A program made the position numbers and the translations under genes. Below are positions 32,617 through 45,214 of a DNA stretch of 64,000 bases, one piece after another. Location of the stretch: contig NC_016457.1 in NCBI RefSeq assembly GCF_000226115.1, forward strand, positions 7,254,001-7,318,000, in the 5' to 3' direction. Origin of the DNA: Thermothielavioides terrestris NRRL 8126. Lineage: Eukaryota; Ascomycota; Sordariomycetes; Sordariales; Chaetomiaceae. The notes under the pieces were generated by a model. The model saw nothing but the letters and a program-made list of their open reading frames with translations. It did not search any database and was not told the DNA's origin. Numbering within the stretch: the stretch's first letter is position 1; every line of letters starts with the position of its first letter.

Positions 32617-33316
32617 GCACGTCCGGGGCTTGGCTGCTGCCGTGACCACGCTTTCACCCCCTAGCACTCCACTCCACCAACCTCACAGACCAACCCCATT
32701 CCTGCTCCGCTTGTCCTGTCTCATAAACTGACCTGACCATCTTTTCGCACCATCTGGGAAAGCCGTGGGCCCTTTTGGAAGTCAACGACCACAACCGCCG
32801 TTTTGCATCGCCTGGTAGCACCGTGTGCTACGGAGTGCCCGCGCACCAGTCGTCCCAAGATCGCTGGTTGCACTCACCTGAGCTGCCGCGTTTCGCGATA
32901 CCCCTCAATCGCCGGCCGACTCCTGCCGCTCGCTTGCCCCGTCGAAAGGTACCTCCGCCTCAGCCCGCACACTCCGGGCCCGGCCAGCCACACCGGCGGT
33001 CACACCAAGAACCGGACTGGAGTGGCCTCCTTCACAAATAGTTTCGCACAGAGTCAGTCGGCTTTTTGCCTTCGAATCAACCGCGACGGTGACAGGCGTG
33101 CCTTGCTCCCGCCGGCCCGTCCCGCCTCTCCCCCCCCTCCCTCTCACGCGGATGTCGATCAGGCTTGGTTTCATTCCGGACACGAACCGCCTCGGTTGTC
33201 TCGACCGCTCCCGGAGCAGGTAATTGTGTGGTTTTTATGGAGCCTTGACTAGCGGTCTGCTTTACACAACGCATCGGGCCGAACTGCTTGGGGGGTGGAT
33301 CGAGTAATAGGAGGTC
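32617..33316 (+). promoter_or_regulatory. Upstream region of the YANK kinase gene
   Basis: 700 bp between the transposon end and the kinase ATG, presumably promoter and 5' UTR. Open frames at 32775-33252 look accidental. A donor-like GGTAATTGTG near 33220 hints at a 5' UTR intron. Confidence 0.4.
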
Positions 33317-35418
33317 ATGGGCAACAGCCAGGGCAAGCCCGTTGAGCTCGACGGCGAGGGTGAGTTCTCTTGTTTGATATCTCGCTCCCATATGCCTCAA
33401 TTCTGCCTACTGACGCTGGTCGTGCCGGCCCCCAGTGAACCTGAACCACTTCCGTCTCCTCAGAGTCGTCGGCCGAGGTGCATTTGGCAAAGTACGGATC
33501 GTCGAACGAAAGGACACCGGGCTATCCTTCGCTCTCAAATACATCAGGAAAGATGAAGGTGGGATGCGGCCCAGATTCCCGACACTTGGAGGGCAGGAAA
33601 AGCTGACTCGCGCCCACCAGTCGTGCGGTCAGAAAGTGTGCGCAATATCATACGCGAGAGGCGGATGCTCGAGCACGTGAACCATCCGTTCATCTGCAAC
33701 TTGCGATACAGCTTCCAAGACATCGAGTACATGTACGCAACGCACCTCTCGTCTTCTGGACCCAGGCTGACCGGTGCAGGTACTTGGTCGTCGACCTCAT
33801 GAGCGGTGGAGATCTGCGGTTCCATATCTCGAGGAAGACCTTCACCGAGGAGGCGGTCAGGTTCTGGATAGCGGAGCTGGGCTGTGCCCTCAGGTACATC
33901 CACGGCCAGGGCATCATCCACCGTGATGTCAAGCCAGATAACGTATTACTCGACGCCGACGGACATGTGCATCTCACAGATTTCGTATGTTTGCTCCAAC
34001 CCTCTGCCCCCAGACATAGGGGAACGCTGACCGGTTTTTCAGAATGTTGCCTCGGATGTTTTGCCGAACAAAGTCCTGACGAGCAAGTCAGGCACACTAG
34101 CCTACTTGGCACCAGAAGTCTACGCCGGGAATGGCTACGATGTTCGTGCAGATTGGTGGTCGCTGGGTGTCCTGTTCTACGAGTGCATATACAACAAGGT
34201 ACGCTAGGCGGACTGTATCCCCTGACCATGGATACCAGGCGCGTTCTGTGCCACCAGCCACACAGCCATCACGAGCGCTAACGCATCCTTCAGAGGCCGT
34301 TCGAGGGAAATTCCGAGTCCTCCCTGAGCACCGTCATCCAAGCCGCCAAACCCAAGTTCCCCGTCACGAACCCTCCCGTATCGCTACCGTGCATGTACGC
34401 CATCAAGGACGCTTTGAACCCGGACCCGAATAAGCGCTTAGGCTCGACGTGGGAAAGTTTCACACAGCATGAGTTCTTCTCGTGCATCGACTTCATCGCG
34501 CTCGAGAGGAAGGAGATTGAGCCAGTCTTCGTGCCGTCCTCGGAGAAGACGAACTTTGACGCCACGTACGACTTGGAAGAGCTATTGTTGGAGGAGGCCC
34601 CGCTTGAGGCTCGCGCGCGCAGACAGAAGCCCCGCGAGAGGCTAAAAGACGACGCCACAGACAAGGAGATCCGGGAGGACGAGCTCTACCGCATGATCGA
34701 GACGGATTTCCGGCCGTTCGACTACACAGTTGCGGCCTACAAGAAGTGTGTCATGACCACCTCCCCCTGTTTTGCACTGGCATTTCCCCCTGGCTGACGC
34801 GGATCTAGGATCACGCAGCAACAGCAAGCGCTAGCAAGCGGGAAAGACGCGGCCGCGAGCGCGCCAGACAGCCCGGAGAACCTGCAACCGCAGGCGTTAA
34901 CCACCGACGAAGCCACCCCATCCCCCGCCAGCAACGGCACGACACCAGCATCACCACCATCATCACAACAACAACACCAACCGCAGGAGGGCAACAAGCC
35001 GCACCAGCGCCCCCCAAGCAACCACCAACGGCGCGGCGCGCCAGGCCGCCCGCCGCCGCCGCTGCCGCCCTATCCGCAGACCTACACGGCCGGCGGCGGC
35101 AGCCACCGGCCGGGGCGCGGCGGGGCGCCGGGCATGATCATCGAGAGCCCGACCGGTGGCGTGCAGGTGACGCTGGACGGCGGCAGCAGCTGGAGCGAGC
35201 TGGCGCGGCAGGACGCCACGCTTCCCGCGGACGCGAGCGGCGCCAGCATCGGGCTCGGCGGCGCCGGCGGAGGCGGCGCCGGCGGCAAGCACCAGGGCGC
35301 CGAGACCTCCGGCGGCGTGTTCGGCTTCCTCCGCGGCAAGAAGGGCCGCGGGAACAGCCCCAAGCCCAAGGAGCGCGGCGTGCTGGGGAAGGAGGGGGCC
35401 AGAGTTATTTTGGGGTGA
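33317..35418 (+). CDS. AGC-family serine/threonine kinase, YANK/STK32 type
   Basis: Seven exons: 33317-33359, 33436-33558, 33621-33732, 33780-33984, 34043-34198, 34294-34745 and 34809-35418, giving 566 aa. The protein starts MGNSQGKP with a potential N-myristoylation Gly2. Kinase motifs run in order: [16 protein letters not shown] (VAIK Lys), IHRDVKPDN (HRD), TDFN in place of DFG, YLAPEV (APE) and [13 protein letters not shown]. The DFN variant is normal for the YANK/STK32 subfamily. The C-lobe ends with [10 protein letters not shown] and [20 protein letters not shown]. The last exon is a long Pro/Gln/Gly-rich tail. Substrates of fungal members are not known to me. The large transposon lies immediately upstream. 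Confidence 0.9.
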
Positions 35419-36429
35419 GGGGAGCGAAAGGGGCGGTGGGTTGGTAATCTCAGCGTGGAGGGATTTGTGGATACAGCAGGTAGTGGTGGTGGGCTTCACT
35501 AATCGGAACACAGGGGGAGGGGGGGAAATGGGGGAGTGAGTCTCTCGTCTCTTTTTTTCTTCTTTCTTTCCTTTTTAATGCCCCTTTTGCGATGCCCATC
35601 TGAATGCATACATACGCGCGTTGTGCGATTTGGCTTTACAGTTGACATTTACACGAGGGGGGTCTTCGGCGGTGGGAGAGGAGGAATAGAACATGGCTGG
35701 CTGTCACTGGGGGGATGCGGGGATAATCTGGGGTGAAATGGCGCCGAGTTCTGTTGTTGTTGTTGTTGTTGTTGTTGTGGTTGTTGTTTGTGCGGCTCGG
35801 GCCCATCAGCAGCATCCTCAGCGTTGTTTTATCGTCGTCTTGGTTGCCTGATTTTAGTGTTGTTATATGCCTGCGCTGTGTACATCTTGGTTGTATATTC
35901 TCTGGCCTTGTGTGGTTGTCATTTGTTTGAGCAAGCGAGAGCGAGAATTAGAATATGAGCGAACTGTATGTACAAGCGTTGGACAAGGTCTTTGCCCTGT
36001 CGTTTGCCGGGGATGAGTTTCCCGGGGCATATTGGTCCCGCCAAGGTCTTGTTGTAGCTTGAGCTGAACTAAGTTGGGCCAGGAAGTGTACGAGTTGATG
36101 TAGGTCGACATGTCGGTTAGTGAGGCTCAAGGAACGTGTCGGCAGGTCGGTCAATGATACCCCAGCTTGAGGTCAACGGGTACGGCGGCACTCCGGGTTT
36201 GCTCTCTGGTTATATGTCTGCTGCGGCTCATTGTTGCATGAGAACGCGGCATGATCTCCGTTCCCTGCCGGAGCTGAGCTGTCAGCCGTGAAGCGCCGGT
36301 ATTTGGGCGAATATACAGGTGGGTGTCTATGTTGGAACCGGGGGTAAGCGGACGTAGGCAAAGCACACTCCAGAGGCAACTAAGAAGCTCACGGCTCTGC
36401 TGTCGCCCCGCCGTCGTCCTTCTCCCTAC
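35419..36429. other. Intergenic 3' flanks
   Basis: 1 kb between convergent genes, with a (GTT)n run at about 35753-35790. No gene seen. Confidence 0.5.
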
Positions 36430-37470
36430 TCAACCACCAGTCCCGGCTAAGTCTTTCTCTAACCCCTCCAGAAAGGTCTCTGTCATCTTCTTCGCCCTCC
36501 GCTCACCGATCTCCCTCCTCCGCGCCTCAATCTCCCGCTTTCTCCTCGCCGCCTCCTCCTCCCTCTTCTTCCTCACCTCCTCCGTCCGCTTCCGCTCCTC
36601 CTCCAACGCCTTCATCTCCTCCTCCCGCTTCTCCTCCTCACGCGAGAACTTGTAGAACCCGACGCCCTTGGTGCGGATCTCCCGGTCCGCATCGTAGTGC
36701 GTGGCCTCGGGCGGCGTGGGGCTGCGGTCGCGCTTGCGCGCCAGCGCCTCCATCGCGTCGAGCCCGTCGCGCGCCGTGAAGGCCTCGGTCTGCACCGCGT
36801 CGCCGTGGATCAGCTCGGCCGGCGCCTTGGGCCGCGCCGACATGTGCTCGAGCTCGGTGGTCGAGGCGGCGGCGCGGGCGGCGCGCCGCTCGAGCCGGAG
36901 GATCTGCGCGCGCGTGAGGTGGCGCACGCGCCCGAACTCGTCGGTGTACTCGTGCAGGGTGGTGTCGATGTTCGGTTCGGCTTCGGGTTCTGAGTCTGAG
37001 TCTGAGGAGGACGAAGATGGGGCGTCGGGGTTGTTCTTGTTGGATTGGGATTCGGCCCATTTGCGGTCAAAGTCCACGAGGCCTATTTCCCGGCCAATGT
37101 AGTCGCCGCGTTGCATGGCGGCGTACAGACGGGCTTTGGACTCCATCCTGCGGCGGATGAATTCGCGCTCGGCTTTGCTCTCTTCGGTACCAACGGGGGA
37201 TTTGAGGGCAAGCTTCTTGCTCTCTTTAGCTTCGGTGTTGGCGTCTTTGCGCTTGATTTTGGTCTTGGAGAGCTCATCTGTCTTCAACTTCGACGGGCGA
37301 GTCCGGCCGGTAGTGGTTGCCGCGGACGAGTCCCCTGCTGGTGGGTTGGCAAAGGATGTGGCAAGCAAGGAGCTCAGTTGTGAGGCGAAGGCAAGAGACC
37401 CCGACAGCGGCATCTCCTTCTTCTGCTTTTTGGGCGGCGGTTGCCCGTACAAGTGCGGATCTTGTGGCAT
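36430..37470 (-). CDS. CCDC174-like coiled-coil protein (DUF4078 family)
   Basis: Single exon of 346 aa. Family signatures include MESKARLYAAMQRGD followed by LVDFDRKWAE, EYTDEFGRVRHLTRAQILRL, and KGVGFYKFSREEEKREEEMK near the start of a long Arg/Glu/Lys coiled coil. The N-terminus is basic with a PPPKKQKKE nuclear-signal-like patch. Human CCDC174 is linked to the exon junction complex and splicing. A comparable nuclear RNA role here is inference. Length fits ascomycete members. Confidence 0.8.
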   Translation of the reverse strand: MPQDPHLYGQPPPKKQKKEMPLSGSLAFASQLSSLLATSFANPPAGDSSAATTTGRTRPSKLKTDELSKTKIKRKDANTEAKESKKLALKSPVGTEESKAEREFIRRRMESKARLYAAMQRGDYIGREIGLVDFDRKWAESQSNKNNPDAPSSSSSDSDSEPEAEPNIDTTLHEYTDEFGRVRHLTRAQILRLERRAARAAASTTELEHMSARPKAPAELIHGDAVQTEAFTARDGLDAMEALARKRDRSPTPPEATHYDADREIRTKGVGFYKFSREEEKREEEMKALEEERKRTEEVRKKREEEAARRKREIEARRREIGERRAKKMTETFLEGLEKDLAGTGG

Positions 37471-38252
37471 TGTGGCGAGGGTCGTGGGATGGTGACTCGT
37501 GGCATGAAAAAGGAATCAGGGAGCGCCGACGGGACAATAGGTTCTGCCTACGGTCTCCGAATTCCCGAGCTCATAGGTTGCAGGCACTGTGTTCGGGTGG
37601 TTACCAGACAGAGCCTCACAAGCTGCTGGTTGCTTGGATAACGCAGGCTAAGTTCGGAGGCACCCTTGCGGCCAGGAAGCATGAGGTGTCGCCGAAGTGG
37701 CTGCATACATACAGGTGGGGCAACCCATGACAAGGCGCAAGTGGCAGGAATGTGCTGGTTTTCCAGGACCCCTGCAATACAGGTGCTTGGCGTAATCACT
37801 GAGGACAGCCCAGGGAGCTCCCAACCTGGAACGAGCATGTGGATTCCTGTTGGCCAACTTCAGATGCCCTGGGTCGCGCCCGCCATCCCTGCTCTGCTTC
37901 TGCCGGTCCTTATCGCTGATGCTGTGGCATCCTCCCTTCGTCCACTTCTCGACCTCCGCATATCTAGCGTAACTCGCCCATACTTGCATCTCGCCCTGAT
38001 GGAAATCCGGCTCGCTCGGGCGGGGATCATGCCACATCATTGCCTTGGACTCCCGACAAGCTGAGGTGACCCGCCGAGGACCATTCAGTCGACGACTGCG
38101 ATATCCTCGGCAACTGTCGCTGATCGACCATATGCACAAACACGCTCGCATGCAGCTGCAGCTATCAGGATAACACAACCGTATCTGCGTTTCCCCCCGG
38201 ACGCCAACGGGGTGCTCCCGGATCTTCCATTTTCAACACCGCTTCACCCAAG
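37471..38252. other. Intergenic, divergent region
   Basis: No supported gene or RNA. Several open frames on both strands lack protein character. Confidence 0.4.
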
Positions 38253-38627
38253 ATGGCCGATTACGCTTCAGAGGTCGCCAGCTGGTTTACCTGGCTCTCC
38301 GAGCTCAGCATCGTTCCGAGCGAATACCAATATATTATCCGCATCATATCCGCCTTCTTTGTAAGCTGGGTTCTCCTCTCAGTTCTTGCTTGCTTCCAGG
38401 CTAGCTGTTGACAGAGTGTGTGCTCGCAGGTAACGCTGGGCCTCGTGCCCATCGTGCCGATCGCGTTGCTGGTGATCTACGATGTTGGGCTCTGGCTCTG
38501 GAGGCTCGCCGCCGCTAGCCGGCGTGCAAGGTCCTTGATGCATGCTGGCGGTACTGGCGACTTCCAAATAGCGGCAAGCCACGGACCGGCTCCTAACGTA
38601 TCGATCGCGGTGAAGAAGACGAACTAG
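38253..38627 (+). CDS. Small membrane protein of unknown function
   Basis: Two exons, 38253-38360 and 38430-38627, phase 0, giving 101 aa. It starts MADYASEVASWFTWLSELS. A hydrophobic stretch crosses the splice junction (YIIRIISAFF joined to VTLGLVPIVPIALLVIYDV), one long or two short membrane helices. A basic segment (RLAAASRRARS) follows. The intron has donor GTAAGC and acceptor CTCGCAG. The ATG lies in a good context (CAAGATGGC). No known family recognised. The conserved look of the membrane part and the clean intron support a real gene. Confidence 0.6.
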
Positions 38628-38779
38628 AAATTTGCCGTCTCCCGTTCCGGAGGCGGCCATCTGCGTCACACACTTGTGGGAAAGGGGGATGGAAAGCAGC
38701 AGCAGCAGCAGCAGCAAGAAACTGCTTTGGAGTTCAGCATTTTTTGACTGCCTGTCGGGATGGCGCCGAGTTCGGCGGC

Positions 38780-39980
38780 CTAAGCAATCTGAGAGAGCAC
38801 CTTGAGGAGGTCGCTTGTCACGCCCATTGCTGTCACGTCGCCGCCGGCGCCGGCGCCCTGGATGATCAGCGGGTTGCTTCCGTACCGTTTAGTGTAGAAG
38901 CTGATGATGTTATCGCTGCCTTTCAGCGCCGCAATGGGGTGTGACAGATCGAACTTCTCGAGCCCGACCCTGACCTGCTTCGTGGCGACGTCGATGCTGC
39001 CCACAAAGCGCACCACCTTGCCCTCCCGCTCCGCCTCCGCCTTTGTCTCCTCCATCTGGGCGTCAAACGCCGGCAGCTTCTCGAGGAACTCGTCCCCGCT
39101 GGCCGCCGACTCGAGCTCCTTGGGGATCAGGCTCTGCACGGGGAAAGACGTCGGCGACTCGACCGGCAGGCCCGCCAGCCGCGCGAGGATGGTCAGCTTA
39201 CGGGCGACGTCCAGCCCGTTCAGGTCGTCCCGCGGGTCCGGCTCTGTGTAGCCCAGCTCCTTGGCCTTCTTCACCTCGGCCGACCACCTGCCGCCGCCGG
39301 AGCCCGAGGCCGGGGCAAACGAGTTGAACAGGAACGACATCGTGCCGCTGAAGACGCCCTCGATCTTGGTCACCTCGTCGCCCGTGTCGACGAGGTCCTT
39401 GAGCGTCGAGATGACGGGCAGGCCGGCGCCGACCGACGACTCGTGGTACACCTTGGCGCCCGACTGCGCGGCCGCGGCGAAGATGTCCTGCCACAGCTTG
39501 TAGGGGCCCGAGAAGGCCTTCTTGTTGGGCGTCACGATGCTGATGCCGCGGCCGAGGAAGAGCGGGTAGGCGTCGGCGACGTCCTGGGAGCTGGTGTTGT
39601 CGACGAGCACCGTCTTAGAACCCGAGGTGCCGAGGAAGTCGGCCAGCTTGGGCAGCGGCAGCGGAGCGTGCGGGGACGCGGCGAGCGTCGACGGGAGGTC
39701 GCGGAAGTCGATGGCCACGTGGTCGGTGCTGTACAGCGCCTTCTTGCTCGTGCAGATGTAGGTAACGACGAGCTTCGGGCTGGGACGCCGGGCGGCGAGC
39801 TGCTCGAGCTGCGATAGGAAGCACTTTCCTACGCCGCCAAGGCCTATGGGAGTCGCGGCTGTTAGCTTGGGCATGGCCATGGAAGGAGATCCAGTGAGGG
39901 GCTGTGGGCTGGGGACTGGGCTGTGCTAGTAGCATACCGATGATGGCGATGTTGACCTGTCGAACCGAGGTTGCAGCCAT
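38780..39980 (-). CDS. hom6: Homoserine dehydrogenase
   Basis: Minus-strand exons are 39980-39938 and 39843-38780, giving 368 aa. The join restores the NAD(P) loop NIAIIGLGGVGKCFL. Downstream are LVDNTSSQDVAD, IVTPNKKAFSGP (catalytic-region Lys), ESSVGAGLPVISTL, the GVFSGTMSFLFN block and GYTEPDPRDDLNGLDVARKL, all hallmarks of fungal homoserine dehydrogenase. It makes homoserine from aspartate semialdehyde for Thr, Met and Ile synthesis. It is monofunctional, with no aspartokinase or ACT domain. It shares a 369-bp divergent promoter with TRM8. Confidence 0.95.
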
Positions 39981-40349
39981 TGCATCTATTCTTGTGGTGC
40001 TTTCCTGCTCTAATAATTGATCTCACTTCCAGCCTGTGTCCAGCACGGAGCCGACGGTGGAGGGGCACCTTGACTCTAAAATGTCGACATGGCTGCCGCC
40101 GATAGCGGGGCAGATGGATCCCGCAGCTTGGAGCAGGGGTGCTCCCCACGCTGCCACTCGTGCTGTGGGACCCTGTCAAGGAATCTTTTCTTGAGAGGTA
40201 GGTAAATTACCTACTGAATGTCATTGCTTTTACATCCGCAAGTTTTGCATCTCATACCGACAATCTCAAAATCATATAACAGGGACGGGCTGGATACCGC
40301 TTGCTGCGCAAATAATATACTATCTGTTCAAAGTCCCAAATCTTGCAAT
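39981..40349. other. Divergent promoter, hom6/trm8
   Basis: 369 bp between start codons; no other feature seen. Confidence 0.5.
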
Positions 40350-41272
<923 letters not shown>

Positions 41273-42134
41273 GGGCAAGAGGAGGACCGGCCAAGAAGTC
41301 GGGTTAGGTCCCGAAGCGGCGGGAAAAGAGGCATGCGGCACGTTCTCAAAGTGAACATATACCCAACACTGAACAAAGATGCCCGTGTCGACGGTCTCAA
41401 CCTCTGTCGGCGTATGCGGTCAGAGGTGTCTCGAACACTCCGTCCCAGTCAACTGCCCATGATTTCAGGCTACCACGCTGTGTGTAGTTCGCCCTCTGCC
41501 CACGTTGCCACGCAACAGCCGAGTGAGATCATGTGCGCCGGCTAGTTGACTTCTACCAAAACTGGGTCTCACCTTGACTGTTGGGCGGCGAAACGCCAAC
41601 GGAGACACCGTAACTGGATTGATTACACCAACTCTTTCAACACCGATGACCGCCCAACTGTTGTGTGTCGTCAACCCATACCCGTCAACCCCCCCGCGCC
41701 ATTTTTTTTCCTTGGGATCAACCGTTATCCGGGCGAGGGCGGCTTAGGCCCTCTCGCTGACTGTTACCTTCTGGCGTTCCTCCATGAGGTTATTCCAGGC
41801 TCCCTTCCACGCAAGGCATCCTGCCGGCCAGCCTACACCATACATACATGACACAGATACCGGCAACTAGACCGAACATGCGAGAGACGTAAACAAGCTC
41901 AGCTGTCTCAACACAGCCGGAAACTCCGTGGTTCATGTTTTTGAATCAACACCCTCCCTCTACATCAAACAACCCACCCACCCATGCAACTCTGCCTTAG
42001 CCCCCAGAACCTCCTACGCCAACACCCCGTATCCTGACCTATCCCGACCAGAGTCATCCAGACATGACGCAATACCAAGTTCATGGCAAGAGAAAAAGAT
42101 GAAAATGACAAAAAGAAAAAGAAGGGGAAGGACG
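41273..42134. other. Convergent 3' flanks of trm8 and ndc80
   Basis: About 860 bp; no gene or RNA recognised. Confidence 0.45.
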
Positions 42135-44596
42135 CTACAAGTCCAACGCCTGGGTATTATCGTCCCGCATCTCGTCGCTGCCCAGCTCCTTCTCGAGCTC
42201 GTCGGCCACGAAGCTCTCGTACTCCTCCAGGCTCTTCTGGATGTGCATCTTGAACTTGATGACGTCGTTGAGCATGCGCATCGTCTCGGTGTGCAGCTCC
42301 TCGCGCAGCGCGTTGGCGCGGAGGGTGAGCTGTTCGTACCTGTGGCGCGGTGCAAGCACTGTCAGTTCCTCTTTCTTTTTTTTTTTTTTTTTCCTTTCTT
42401 TTTTTTTTCCTGAAGTTCTGGTTGTAGGACTTGGAGATAGACAGAGAAGTAAAGAAAAAAGAAAAAGAAAAAGAGAGAGGGAAACTCACTCGATATTGGT
42501 GTTCATCTCGCGCTGCTCCATCAGCTGAACCGACTCGGACAGCTGGGCGCGCATCTTGGCGAGCTCCTTCTCCATCTTCTCGATCTGGGCGTCCGAGGCG
42601 AGCTTCTGGGCCGTCGTGACCTCCTTGGTCTTCTCGTACTCCTCCTCGGCGGCGCGCACGCGGTGCTCGAGCGCCTCGACCTCGCTGCGCTTGTCCTCGA
42701 TGGCCTCCTTGGCCCGGTCCAGCAGGTCGTGGTCCTCCATCATGGCGTCGAGCGCGGCCTTGCGCCGCTCCGAGATCTCCTTGCGCAGCCCCAGGAAGCT
42801 GTTCTTAACCTGCCCCCGGAGGTCCAGGTTGAGCACGTGCGCCGGCTGGTAGCCCGTCACGGGGTCCGCCAGCAGCCGGTCGCTCTCGGGATGCACGGCC
42901 GAGCCGGAGCCCTGCAGCTGCGACGACGTGAAGGCGGGCGGCCCCTCGTTGACCATGAGCTGCAGCTCGTAGTCGCGGCCCTTCGCGTTAACCGCCGTCG
43001 CGGGAATCAGGCCGATCTGGTACGCGATTGTGTTGTACCGGTCGACCATGCGCTCGAGGTCGTCCAGGCGCTGGCTGGCCTCCAGCTCCTTCTCGGCCAC
43101 CTTCCGCTTGACGTCGTCCAGCCGCTGCTCGGCCGACTCGATGCTCTTCTGCAGACGCTCCCGCTCGGCAGTCATGCGGTCGATATCCTGCATGCTGATC
43201 CCCTGGTCGTCCACGGCCTCCTTCAGCCGGCGGCGCTCCTCCTCGGCCTCGCGCAGCTCGCCCTGCAGCTTGTCGAGCTCCTCCTGCAGCACCTGGATGC
43301 GGGCCTCGTACTTCTCGGACCGCTGCAGCGCCAGCGTGTTGTACTCCTCGAACTTGGCCTTGTCCTCCTCCATGATCCTAAAATGGTTGTCCAGCACGGC
43401 CGGGTCGGGCATCGACTTCTCGAGCTCCTCGATCTCCTTGAGCAGCCGCGCGTGCTCGCCCTCGAGCATCTCCAGCTCCTGCACGTACTTGGCGTTGGAC
43501 CGCTCGAACTCCCGCGCCATGGCCTGCACGTGCGGCGCCAGGGCCTTCTCCACGTCCTCGTCGCCGGCCTCGTCGTCCATGTTGAGCCAGTCCTGGTAGG
43601 CGTTCGTCAGGAAGTCGAAGATGATGTTATCACCCGTGACGTCGACGCCGGCCTCCAGGCACGCGTCGACGTACTGGTTGACCGAGTAGCGCTCCAGCAT
43701 CTGGGCCAGCTGCATCATCCAGTGCAGCAGCCCCAGGAAGGTGCTCCAGTTCTGGCCGCCGACGGCGGCGATCTGGCTCTTGGTGATGCTCCGCTCGTAC
43801 GGGTACCGCAGCTGCTTCAGCAGCGGCGGCACCTCCTGGTCGATGTTCTTCTGGAAGCGGTAGCTCGGGTCGATGCGCCGGTAGAGCCATTGGAACATGA
43901 AGTTGAAGTCCTTCTGCGTCGGCGATCTGATAAAATTGTCCGACAGCTTGTGGCTCATCTCCATCTCGAAGTTGTGCTTGGCCATGTACTCGATCAGCTC
44001 TTGCCCCAGCCGGTTCTGGTATGACCTGTCCTTGAGCGGTCGCGGGTCTCGCGGTACGCCGGCCGCCTGGGGGGCCTGCTGGAAGAAGCTCTGGTGGCCG
44101 CCCATGGGGCCGGCGATCGTGGAGGGGCGGGCGCGGTAGACGCTGCTGCGGCGTTCATGGTCGGTGGACGGGCCGGGGGTGTGGTATGGCTTCAGCGCAG
44201 CCGTGGTGCTGGGGTTGTAGCCCGCGACCGAGGCGCGCTTGACCGAGGACAGGCCGATGTCAGCAAGGTTTGTGCCGGACGAGGAGCGCTGGAATAATGG
44301 CTGGTTCGGGCGCGACATGGCCAGCGAATGGCGCGACCCGGACACGGAGCGGCCGTGGCTGGCGCTGCCGATGGCGCTGGATCGCTTCATGGTGGAGGAG
44401 GGTTGCGGGATACCCGAGTTCAGGTTGAGCCCTCCTAGGGTCTGCTGCGGCAGACAGAAATCAGCGCTGGCCTGTTTCATTGCGACGGGGAGAGGCCTCT
44501 GCAGGGGAAATGCGCCGAGCGGCGAGACTGGAAGGCTTTGCGACTCCGTACCTCCCTGGGTCTCCGGACGCTCCAGAGTCCATTGTCTTGCGACAT
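42135..44596 (-). CDS. ndc80: Kinetochore protein Ndc80/Hec1
   Basis: Minus-strand exons are 44596-44552, 44444-42490 and 42339-42135, giving 734 aa. The first exon codes [15 protein letters not shown]; splicing to [11 protein letters not shown] gives the expected Ndc80 head. The disordered basic Ser-rich tail (to about residue 110) is the Aurora B target region in this family. The calponin-homology domain has [38 protein letters not shown] and [12 protein letters not shown]. From about residue 260 the sequence is long coiled coil, broken near the middle, ending with the Spc24/25-proximal helix [16 protein letters not shown]. It links microtubules to kinetochores. The 150-bp last intron has long T runs. 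Confidence 0.94.
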
Positions 44597-45214
44597 GGTC
44601 CGCAAAAAGCCAGAAAGTTGTTCGTGCCTTGTGTGCAGGTGGAAGAAAGCTGGAAAGAAAAAGCACGTCAAGCTAAGTTGAATGTCTAGCTGTTTGGGCT
44701 GCCGTCTGGTGGATATGGATGCGATCGCGTAACCTCGTTCAAGATCGAGCCCAGCGCGGCGGGATGGCCTTTCGCGATGACGAAAAGTCAATGTGTAATT
44801 ACGGCGAATGGTTGCTGCCCGTTGCCCAGGTAAACAGACTGCGGGGCATCGGGCACTCGATCGCGTCTGGACCCTGGCAAACTTGGAGTGGGTCTGTGTG
44901 GTGGGCCACGGCGTGCCAGCAGGCACGTGACGCCAAGCGTCCCAAATCCGGCGGTTTGGCGGCTCCCACGCTTGGCGTTCACTGGAGTGGACCATGGGTT
45001 GCACGGCTGGGTGCACGGCCGAGTGCAACGGCAGCCGCTGGCGAACCTCGGCTGGTGATCCGCCCATCACATTGCCGGTCTAGTCATCAGCCTTTCCGAA
45101 CGCGCCTCAAAGTATCACTGTTCATAAGCTCGATCCGGCATCACAGTGTAGATGAAGCCCCAAAGCTGAAGCCCATCGACTGAAAGCTGCACTGCCGTGA
45201 TACGCGCATCGCGA
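44597..45214. other. Divergent promoter, ndc80/pex14
   Basis: 618 bp between start codons, no other feature seen. Confidence 0.5.

Noticed and set aside
32775..33252. Open frames between the transposon and the kinase gene
   Set aside because: Pro/Arg/Ser-rich translation without a domain; best read as 5' UTR.
33973..34054. DFN instead of DFG in the kinase
   Set aside because: This is the normal state in the YANK/STK32 subfamily, so not a lesion.
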